A stretch of DNA of 13,002 nucleotides, from assembly GCA_017610505.1 (NCBI GenBank), contig JAFCBX010000047.1, forward strand, positions 1-13,002. The letters are read 5' to 3'. The stretch is from Methanosarcinales archaeon (GTDB lineage: Archaea > Nanobdellota > Nanobdellia > Woesearchaeales > CG1-02-33-12). This document shows, piece after piece, positions 6,400 to 11,144 of the stretch (positions are counted from its first letter, which is position 1; every line of letters starts with the position of its first letter). The notes under the pieces were generated by a model. The model did no database searches. It was given only the letters and a program-made list of their open reading frames with translations, and was not told the origin of the DNA. A program made the position numbers and the translations under genes.

Positions 6400-7185
6400 C
6401 TCATTAACACTCTTGTTGTCAAATATTATCTTCTTCAGGGCCTTTATCATCTCTAAGGGTTTCTCATTCTGCCAGACATTTCTTCCGACTGCAAGGCCTG
6501 ATGCCCCTGCCTTCATAACCTCGTATGCTCTTTGCAATACTTCTTTGTCAGATAATTTTTTGCCGCCAGCAACCAATACCTTTGCTTTTCCAGCTGCCTT
6601 TACAACCCATTTAAAGCCCTCAGAATCATTATTGTAATTTATTTTTACAAAATCAGCTCCAAGCTCAAGTCCTATGCGTGCAGCATAACCTATGCGTGCA
6701 GCATAAGCAATTGTTTCAGTTGAAAACTCATCATGAACAAATTTTCCCCTAGGATAAACCCATGCAATAACAGGAATTCCATATGTATGGGCTGTCTCAA
6801 CAAGTTTGCTAAAATCATTAAACATTTCATGCTCAAACTCAGATCCAGGATAGATTGTATACCCAACAGCCTCTGCTCCAAGCTTTACTGCTCTTCCAAT
6901 AGAGCAAACCTGGCTTGAGATTGGATCTTTCTTAACAAGATTAGTCTTTCCATTAAGCTTTACTATTAATGGCACAGTTGCATTATGCTTGTCATAATAT
7001 TTCTCAGCAATTCCATGATGCAGAATAATTGCATTGTATTTTCCCTTTTCTGCTATTTTGAGAATATAATCTGGGTTAACATTATTGAGGTTAAAATCTG
7101 TTGGGCCGTGCTCAAGGCCCTGATCATATGCAAGAAGCAAGGACTTCCCATTACGCATTATCTTCTGCATCTGCAGTTTTGTCAA
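6379..7185 (-). CDS. fba: Class I fructose-bisphosphate aldolase, archaeal (DhnA) type
   Basis: 268-residue archaeal class I aldolase, which makes or cleaves fructose 1,6-bisphosphate through a lysine Schiff base. Motifs are LLLAYDQGLEHGPTDF (catalytic Asp21), GIAEKYYD, LIVKLNGKT, VGYTIYPGSEFE, VIAWVYPRGK (catalytic Tyr144), FVKINYNND (Schiff-base Lys181) and GLAVGRNVWQ. The DHG common in the family is DQG here. The start is probably TTG at 7185, because GAGGTG at 7192-7197 lies six bases before it, the same spacing as other genes here; the GTG at 7194 is inside that SD and would add three residues. An exact 18-bp tandem duplication (6671-6706) inserts YAARIG in the helix before the Schiff-base strand. 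It is the last gene of a PfkB-flavoprotein-aldolase operon. Function near certain; the effect of the insertion is unknown. Confidence 0.95.
   Translation of the reverse strand: MTKLQMQKIMRNGKSLLLAYDQGLEHGPTDFNLNNVNPDYILKIAEKGKYNAIILHHGIAEKYYDKHNATVPLIVKLNGKTNLVKKDPISSQVCSIGRAVKLGAEAVGYTIYPGSEFEHEMFNDFSKLVETAHTYGIPVIAWVYPRGKFVHDEFSTETIAYAARIGYAARIGLELGADFVKINYNNDSEGFKWVVKAAGKAKVLVAGGKKLSDKEVLQRAYEVMKAGASGLAVGRNVWQNEKPLEMIKALKKIIFDNKSVNEALKILK
6671..6706. repeat. Exact 18-bp tandem duplication inside fba
   Basis: Unit CCTATGCGTGCAGCATAA occurs twice, head to tail, at 6671-6688 and 6689-6706. It keeps the frame and adds six residues (YAARIG repeated) to the aldolase. Confidence 0.95.
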
Positions 7186-7191
7186 AAAACT

Positions 7192-7197
7192 CACCTC
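7192..7197 (-). promoter_or_regulatory. Shine-Dalgarno of the aldolase gene
   Basis: GAGGTG (followed by A), six bases upstream of a TTG codon at 7185. It lies just past the flavoprotein stop (TAG, 7204-7206) and argues for TTG rather than the overlapping GTG as the start. Confidence 0.55.
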
Positions 7198-7203
7198 TTT
7201 TTC

Positions 7204-7764
7204 CTAACTTATCATATCAAGAACATCACAGACCTTATAAATTGTGTCTTTTACTGTTCTTATTCCTATATTGTCCTCTTCAAATGGCTTTTGCACAATG
7301 CCGCCGAAATGATTTCCATCTCCGACAATAATCATGCTGTGAATATTCATCCAGGCATGTATTGCTTCAATGGTTTTCTCCTGTCCGCCATTTCTTGATC
7401 CTCCAACAGCAATAGCAGCTCCAACCTTATTTTTTAATAAAAATCCAGCTCTTCTTAAAACTAAGGTCCTGTCAAAGAATGCCTTCAACTGCGAGCTGAC
7501 AGAGCCAAAATAAACAGGGCTGGCCACAATAATTGCATCAGCATCTTCTAATAATGGGAGTAGTTTTTTCATATCATCCTTTATACTGCACTCTTTTTTA
7601 TCCTTGCATAAGCCACAATCATTACATCCAGCTATCTTGTACTCAGAGAGAAATATCCTTAGTGTTATGAAACCTCTTTGCTTGGCAATGTCAAGCACAT
7701 AATCTATTATTCTCTCATTATTTCCACTTTTAGTCGGAGAGCCGCTTATGCCAACAATCTTCAT
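7204..7764 (-). CDS. Iron-sulfur flavoprotein (Isf-type NADPH-dependent FMN reductase)
   Basis: 186-residue flavodoxin-fold redox protein. The FMN phosphate loop is GISGSPTKSGNNE near the N-terminus. The compact cysteine motif is Cys47, Cys50, Cys53 and Cys59 (CNDCGLCKDKKEC), matching the CX2CX2CX5C cluster site I recall for Methanosarcina Isf, which binds a [4Fe-4S] cluster. SPVYFGSVSSQLKAFFDR is the typical flavin/dimer segment of this family. GGSRNGGQE and GGIVQKP follow. Family members pass electrons between flavin and cluster, often for oxidative-stress or anaerobic redox use; the partner here is unknown. It lies 18 bases downstream of the PfkB gene and leaves a short gap to the aldolase, so the three are probably co-transcribed. 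No strong SD is visible at the ATG, so coupled translation is likely. Confidence 0.88.
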   Translation of the reverse strand: MKIVGISGSPTKSGNNERIIDYVLDIAKQRGFITLRIFLSEYKIAGCNDCGLCKDKKECSIKDDMKKLLPLLEDADAIIVASPVYFGSVSSQLKAFFDRTLVLRRAGFLLKNKVGAAIAVGGSRNGGQEKTIEAIHAWMNIHSMIIVGDGNHFGGIVQKPFEEDNIGIRTVKDTIYKVCDVLDMIS

Positions 7765-7782
7765 TTTTTTCTAAAATACCTT

Positions 7783-8772
7783 TTATTTTTTAAATTTTTT
7801 TATTTTAGCAGGCCTTTCCTTTATGGCTTTTAGTATTTCATTGTATTTAAGCAACCTGTTTTTTGCACCGGAATAAGTAATGACTGATTCAGAATTTGCC
7901 AAGCCCATTTTCAAAGCAAACTCAACATCATTCTTCTTTATTATTCCTGACAAAAATGATGAGGCAAAGGCATCTCCTGCACCTGTACTTTCAATAACCT
8001 TTATCTTATTTGGAATCAGAATATAGATAGTTTTTCCATCATAAGCATTAATTGCTTTTTTTCCGTTGGTAATTATTATTATTTCTGGCCCAAGCCTATA
8101 GAGTTCCTTTAACATGATTTTAACATTATTTTTTCCTACTAATAATGAAGCTTCCTCATTGTTTAATATAAGAATAGTTGTTCTAATGAGAATTTTTTTT
8201 AGATAATCCCTGCCTTTTTCTGCCAGATAGGTGCTTGGATTAAAGGCTATCTTAATCTTGTTTTTTTCAGCAAATTCTGCCAGTTTTTCCAATGCCTTAA
8301 ATGACTCAGAAATCATTGAAGAAAAATAAAACCATTTTGTTTTCAGTTTTTTTAGGTTAATGTCAGAAAACTTCAATTTGTCATTTGCACCCTTGTATGT
8401 CAAGATAGTCCTGTCATGCTCTATTGAATCAAGAATTATGGAATAGCCTGTAGCATCATTAGTTAATTTGCCAATGAAATCTATTTTTTCTTTTTTTAAT
8501 AAATCAAGAATTCTTCTTCCGTTCTCATCATTCCCTAAACTGCCTAGATAAGCTGTCTTGTGGCCCAACCTTGCCAGAGAGACTGCGGTATTTGTTCCGC
8601 CACCCCCTGTTGTAAACCTAAGTTCTTTAATCAAAATCTTAGAGCCAGATGGATAAGCAATCAATTCTTCCTCAGAACTAGATGTTTTTATTTTTATAAG
8701 CTCAGACTTTGTGTGGGCAAAAACATCAACAGTTGCAGATCCTACTGTAATGATATCATACATTCTACTCAT
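7783..8772 (-). CDS. PfkB-family carbohydrate kinase
   Basis: 329-residue ribokinase-fold sugar or nucleoside kinase. PfkB signature 1 is visible as TTGGGGTNTAVSLARLG (54-70), the central NPS (178-180), the NNEEASLLVG motif (204-213) and signature 2 ESTGAGDAFASSFLSG (261-276), with the catalytic base Asp267 and the anion hole GAGD. Length is typical. Substrate cannot be read from sequence. Its position as first gene of an operon ending in fructose-bisphosphate aldolase makes a phosphofructokinase-type or fructose/ribose kinase role attractive, but this is inference; archaeal PfkB proteins also act on nucleosides and other sugars. The start ATG at 8772 has no SD; a TATA box centred about 24 bases upstream implies a leaderless message. 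The C-terminus is very basic (KIKKFKK). Confidence 0.9.
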   Translation of the reverse strand: MSRMYDIITVGSATVDVFAHTKSELIKIKTSSSEEELIAYPSGSKILIKELRFTTGGGGTNTAVSLARLGHKTAYLGSLGNDENGRRILDLLKKEKIDFIGKLTNDATGYSIILDSIEHDRTILTYKGANDKLKFSDINLKKLKTKWFYFSSMISESFKALEKLAEFAEKNKIKIAFNPSTYLAEKGRDYLKKILIRTTILILNNEEASLLVGKNNVKIMLKELYRLGPEIIIITNGKKAINAYDGKTIYILIPNKIKVIESTGAGDAFASSFLSGIIKKNDVEFALKMGLANSESVITYSGAKNRLLKYNEILKAIKERPAKIKKFKK

Positions 8773-8788
8773 TAAATAAATCTTTGGG

Positions 8789-8799
8789 TTTATATATTT
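8789..8799 (-). promoter_or_regulatory. TATA box of the pfkB-isf-fba operon
   Basis: AAATATATAAA on the minus strand, centred about 22-25 bases before the ATG at 8772. Leaderless arrangement. Confidence 0.5.
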
Positions 8800-8840
8800 T
8801 TCTGAGAAAAGTACATTAAAGTTTAAAAATTATAAACAAA

Positions 8841-8871
8841 GAAATTAAAAAATAAATAAAAAAATAAATTT
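8841..8871 (-). terminator. T-rich terminator of the membrane-protein gene
   Basis: Immediately after the stop (minus strand) come several T-runs of 5-7 bases, and an AT-only inverted repeat spans about 8854-8877. Archaeal RNA polymerase terminates at oligo-T tracts, so this is a plausible 3' end. Confidence 0.4.
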
Positions 8872-9228
8872 TTATTTAATCTGTGCAAAAGCATATATCT
8901 CTTTCAGAGCAACTACAACTACTGCTGGCACGACAAATGCCATTATAGAATTAAACACTCCGCTCAGATATTCACCAATATACAGCACGCTTGTTAGTGT
9001 ACCAGATGCTCCTCCTATATATGCAACCAGCACTAATGCCACTGCCATCCACACAAAATCCTTTGTCTCCTTACCACCTATGTTTACAAACCCAACTATC
9101 AATCCCAACAATACCAAGATGGATATTAACCAAGGTCCTAATGCTCCCAAGTAACCACCTATCAATCCAATGATCACTGCAAGAACAACTCCAAGAACAA
9201 AGGAAACCTCTCCTATTTTTTTCTCCAT
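8872..9228 (-). CDS. Small four-helix membrane protein, function unknown
   Basis: 118 residues from the ATG at 9228, fixed by GAGGTG at 9235-9240 with a six-base spacer; the GTG at 9237 lies inside that SD. About four hydrophobic segments are visible, near 9-28, 33-50, 58-76 and 93-109. They are Gly-, Val- and Ala-rich (GLIGGYLGALGPWL, GLIVGFVNIGG) and separated by short polar loops such as GGKETKDF. It carries no Cys, no His and few charges, so there is no enzymatic signature. I recall similar short proteins in Woesearchaeota-like genomes as conserved hypotheticals, from memory only. Its promoter carries a perfect inverted repeat between TATA box and SD, suggesting regulation or a structured leader. 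It might be a structural or transport-accessory membrane protein; I do not assign a function. Confidence 0.75.
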   Translation of the reverse strand: MEKKIGEVSFVLGVVLAVIIGLIGGYLGALGPWLISILVLLGLIVGFVNIGGKETKDFVWMAVALVLVAYIGGASGTLTSVLYIGEYLSGVFNSIMAFVVPAVVVVALKEIYAFAQIK

Positions 9229-9234
9229 TGTTTG

Positions 9235-9240
9235 CACCTC
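9235..9240 (-). promoter_or_regulatory. Shine-Dalgarno of the membrane-protein gene
   Basis: GAGGTG, six bases before the ATG at 9228. It sets the start three codons downstream of the GTG at 9237. Confidence 0.65.
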
Positions 9241-9245
9241 TTTAT

Positions 9246-9262
9246 AGCTAGATTCTCTAGCT
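9246..9262 (-). promoter_or_regulatory. Perfect 7-bp inverted repeat, candidate operator or leader hairpin
   Basis: AGCTAGA-TTC-TCTAGCT lies between the TATA-like run (about 9264-9274) and the SD (9235-9240). With transcription starting about 25 bases after the TATA centre, it would occupy the bases just before the start site, a classic position for a repressor. A hairpin in the leader is the alternative. Confidence 0.5.
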
Positions 9263-9263
9263 T

Positions 9264-9274
9264 TTATATATTTT
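9264..9274 (-). promoter_or_regulatory. TATA box of the membrane-protein gene
   Basis: Reads AAATATATAAA on the minus strand, about 41 bases before the ATG, consistent with a short leader carrying the SD. Confidence 0.45.
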
Positions 9275-9700
9275 ATTTTAATTCTTTATAAATCTTTGTA
9301 ACCATTTTTTAGAACTCACTAATTTTTTATAATTTCTTTGCTAATTTTAAAAAATAAAATCACAGATATTTTATATCAAAAATTTTAATGAAAATTTAAT
9401 TTTGGATCAATAACACAATTAAAATTTTTTAAAAATAAAAATATAATTTAATATTTTATTTTTTTCTGAAAAATATCTTTGTAAATTTTTTATCAAATAT
9501 CTTTAAGCAAATTTTTAAATTTTTCAACAGTGACGATAAAATTAATTTTTTATTGGTTAAAATTCTTTTTAATTTAGTTTTGTAATTATTTTTGTTTTTA
9601 CATTTTAATAACTTACTCAAATTTTTTCAAAAAGATTATTTTTTAACTTAAAAAAACAAAGAATTATTGACGAGAAATAATTTTGTTTAGAAAAAAACGA
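9275..9700. other. Extreme AT-rich intergenic island
   Basis: No gene is visible on either strand. A hand count over 9301-9720 gives 58 G/C in 420 bases, about 14%. It is full of A-runs and T-runs of 4-7 bases and has stops in all frames. TGACGA appears twice (about 9531 and 9669), but I see no longer repeat, tRNA or stable GC hairpin. It separates the divergent membrane-protein and lysine-rich-protein genes and holds their promoters at its ends. Confidence 0.7.
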
Positions 9701-9704
9701 AAAC

Positions 9705-9712
9705 TATTTAAA
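9705..9712 (+). promoter_or_regulatory. Promoter (BRE and TATA) of the lysine-rich protein gene
   Basis: TATTTAAA preceded by the purine-rich CGAAAAC. It predicts a start near 9734 and a leader of about 40 bases containing AGAGGTGA. Confidence 0.5.
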
Positions 9713-9762
9713 CAATAAAAATAAAAAATAGAATTAGTGTTGTTCAAACACACAAAAAATCC

Positions 9763-9770
9763 AGAGGTGA
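9763..9770 (+). promoter_or_regulatory. Strong Shine-Dalgarno of the lysine-rich protein gene
   Basis: AGAGGTGA, six bases before the ATG at 9777, is the longest anti-SD match in the window. It supports translation of this short gene. Confidence 0.7.
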
Positions 9771-9776
9771 AAAATA

Positions 9777-9914
9777 ATGGCAGCAAAGAAGAAGACCAAG
9801 AGAAAGGCCAAGAAGAAAACAGTCAAGAAAAAACCTAAGAAAAAGGCCAAGAAGAAGCCAGTAAAGAGAAAGGCCAAGAAGAAAACAGTAAAGAAGAAAA
9901 AGAAGAGAAGATAA
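9777..9914 (+). CDS. 45-residue lysine-rich histone H1-tail-like protein
   Basis: Too short for usual gene-length limits, but well supported: consensus SD AGAGGTGA at 9763-9770, a BRE/TATA promoter at about 9698-9712, and a hairpin with T-tract after the stop. By hand count it has 27 Lys and 4 Arg out of 45, no acidic, aromatic or Cys residue, and otherwise only Ala, Thr, Val, Pro and Met. KRKAKKKTVKKK occurs twice (residues 8-19 and 30-41), with PKKKAKKKP between them. Composition resembles the C-terminal tails of histone H1 and bacterial HctA/H1-like proteins, so it probably binds nucleic acid non-specifically and compacts DNA or masks RNA; that is inference. Lysine is coded by AAG in 21 of 27 cases despite the AT-rich genome, which suggests high expression. 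A whole-protein disordered polycation is expected. Confidence 0.8.
   Translation: MAAKKKTKRKAKKKTVKKKPKKKAKKKPVKRKAKKKTVKKKKKRR
9798..9889 (+). repeat. Internal 26-bp direct repeat in the lysine-rich gene
   Basis: 9798-9823 is identical to 9864-9889 (offset 66 bp, 22 codons), encoding KRKAKKKTV. A shorter related block lies at about 9840-9857. The gene probably grew by duplication of a basic module. Confidence 0.85.
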
Positions 9915-9928
9915 GATTATTCTTTTAC

Positions 9929-9968
9929 CTGCCTAACCTTTTTCTAGGCAGCTTTTATTTTTTTGATT
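9929..9968 (+). terminator. Hairpin plus T-tract terminator of the lysine-rich gene
   Basis: CTGCCTA (9929-9935) pairs perfectly with TAGGCAG (9945-9951) around a nine-base loop, followed by CTTTTATTTTTTTG. It is the only clear bacterial-style intrinsic terminator shape in the window and starts 14 bases after the stop. Confidence 0.7.
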
Positions 9969-9978
9969 TTTTATAAAA

Positions 9979-9988
9979 CTTTAAATAC
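9979..9988 (+). promoter_or_regulatory. TATA box of nth
   Basis: CTTTAAATAC centred about 26 bases before the ATG at 10010. No SD, so probably leaderless. Confidence 0.5.
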
Positions 9989-10009
9989 TTTCTTTTTCTC
10001 CTTTATTGA

Positions 10010-10639
10010 ATGCAGAATAAAATCCTAATAATTATTGAATCATTAAGGAAAGAATATTCTTTAACATTTTTTTCAAGACAAAAGCCATTCAATGTTTTAA
10101 TTTCTACAATATTAAGCCAGCGCACGAGAGATAAGAACACCTTAAAGGCCTCAAATAAGCTGTTCTCAAAATTTCCAACAGCCGAGAAAATTGCAAATGC
10201 AAATATCTCTGAAATTAAAAAGTTAATTAAGGAATCAGGTTTCTATAATGTAAAGGCAAAGAGAATAAAAGAGGTTAGCAGAATTTTATTAAACAAGTAT
10301 AATGGCAAGGTTCCCCATGAACTAGACAAACTTTTGGAGCTTCCAGGTGTTGGAAGAAAGACAGCCAACTGCGTCTTGGTTTATGGATTTAATATCCCGG
10401 CAATACCGGCTGATACCCACGTTCATAGAATATCAAACAGGCTTGGAATTGTAAAAACAAAAACACCTGAGCAGACAGAGCATGAACTAATGAAGAAAGT
10501 TCCAAAAAAATACTGGATTGAAATTAATGAGCTATTTGTAAAGCATGGACAGACAATTTGCAATCCTCTCAAACCAAAATGTGATAAATGTTCTATAAGC
10601 AAATTATGTAATTTTAAAAAATTACCAAAAGGTATTTAA
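10010..10639 (+). CDS. nth: Endonuclease III (DNA glycosylase/AP lyase)
   Basis: 209-residue bifunctional glycosylase of base excision repair that removes oxidised pyrimidines and cuts the abasic site. After ILSQRTRDKNT, the helix-hairpin-helix LELPGVGRKTANCVL carries the catalytic Lys117. PADTHVHRISNRLG contains the catalytic Asp135. The [4Fe-4S] loop is Cys184, Cys191, Cys194 and Cys200 (CX6CX2CX5C). All key residues are present and the length is normal. There is no SD; a TATA box at 9979-9988 about 26 bases before the ATG supports a leaderless start. Its stop codon lies within the TATA box of the next gene. It is close to endonuclease Q, another base-damage repair enzyme, though on the opposite strand and not in the same transcript. 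Confidence 0.96.
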   Translation: MQNKILIIIESLRKEYSLTFFSRQKPFNVLISTILSQRTRDKNTLKASNKLFSKFPTAEKIANANISEIKKLIKESGFYNVKAKRIKEVSRILLNKYNGKVPHELDKLLELPGVGRKTANCVLVYGFNIPAIPADTHVHRISNRLGIVKTKTPEQTEHELMKKVPKKYWIEINELFVKHGQTICNPLKPKCDKCSISKLCNFKKLPKGI

Positions 10640-10640
10640 A
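10633..10640 (+). promoter_or_regulatory. TATA box of the cupredoxin-like gene, overlapping the nth stop
   Basis: TATTTAAA with an A/G-rich BRE-like CCAAAAGG before it; the nth stop TAA (10637-10639) is part of it. The predicted leader of about 25 bases ends with GAGGTG at 10675-10680. Confidence 0.5.
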
Positions 10641-10685
10641 GATAAAAGAATAAAATTATAGAAAATGCTTTTTTGAGGTGAAAGA

Positions 10686-11105
10686 ATGGAAATAAAACAT
10701 ATTTTGGCAGTATTAGTTGTTCTTATTTTAAGTGGATGTGCTGCAAATGTTCAAGAGCAACCAGGCGAAACTGTTACTCCAGATGTAACACCACCACCAG
10801 TAGAACAGCCACCAGTAGAACCTGAAAGTCCAGTGGAAGTAGAAGAACCTGAAGTTGTTGGCGGAGCAGCAGATGTCCGAGTTCTTAGAGGAGGATTCGA
10901 TCCTGAGGAATTGACAGTAAGCGCTGGCACAGTTGTTACATGGAAAAGCATGGATAACAGAACACATATAATCCTATTAGTTGGAGGAGAAAGAAGCCCA
11001 AGCCTAAATGAAGGAGATATATTTGAGCATAAGTTTAAGGAAGCAGGAACATATGAAGTTATGGATGCAGTATTTAAATTTAAGGGCACAGTAATAGTAG
11101 AATAA
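10686..11105 (+). CDS. Cupredoxin-like lipoprotein lacking the usual copper ligands
   Basis: 139 residues starting at an ATG five bases after GAGGTG (10675-10680). The N-terminal hydrophobic segment ends in the lipobox LILSGCAA, so Cys18 is probably lipidated and the protein anchored outside the cytoplasmic membrane. Residues 25-58 are a Pro/Glu/Val-rich spacer with repeated PPVEP-like units. Residues 63-139 match a plastocyanin-like fold: FDPEELTVSAGTVVTWKS, DNRTHIILL with His94, FEHKFKEAGTYEVM and FKGTVIVE. In copper-binding relatives the last loop has Cys, His and often Met (C-x-x-H pattern before KGTV); here it reads VMDAVFKFKGTV with neither Cys nor His. Only the first His remains. It is either an apo-cupredoxin scaffold or a site with a different metal or role. 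The fold call is good; the function is unknown. Confidence 0.85.
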   Translation: MEIKHILAVLVVLILSGCAANVQEQPGETVTPDVTPPPVEQPPVEPESPVEVEEPEVVGGAADVRVLRGGFDPEELTVSAGTVVTWKSMDNRTHIILLVGGERSPSLNEGDIFEHKFKEAGTYEVMDAVFKFKGTVIVE

Positions 11106-11122
11106 ATTTTTTATTTTTTTAA
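11106..11122 (+). terminator. Oligo-T terminator after the cupredoxin-like gene
   Basis: Directly after the stop come T-runs of six and seven (ATTTTTTATTTTTTTAAAT). A simple archaeal T-tract terminator is the likely reading. The gene converges with endonuclease Q across only 39 bases. Confidence 0.45.
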
Positions 11123-11144
11123 ATTTAAGGTTCTTTAAAATCGA

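Noticed and set aside
9275..9720. AT-rich island as a replication origin
   Set aside because: I see no origin recognition box repeats and no cdc6/orc1 gene nearby, so low GC alone is not enough; kept only as an open observation.
10751..11089. Minus-strand 112-codon open frame opposite the cupredoxin-like gene
   Set aside because: Its Ser/Gly/Thr-rich repeats are the antisense image of the Pro/Glu/Val spacer; the plus-strand frame has lipobox, SD and fold motifs.
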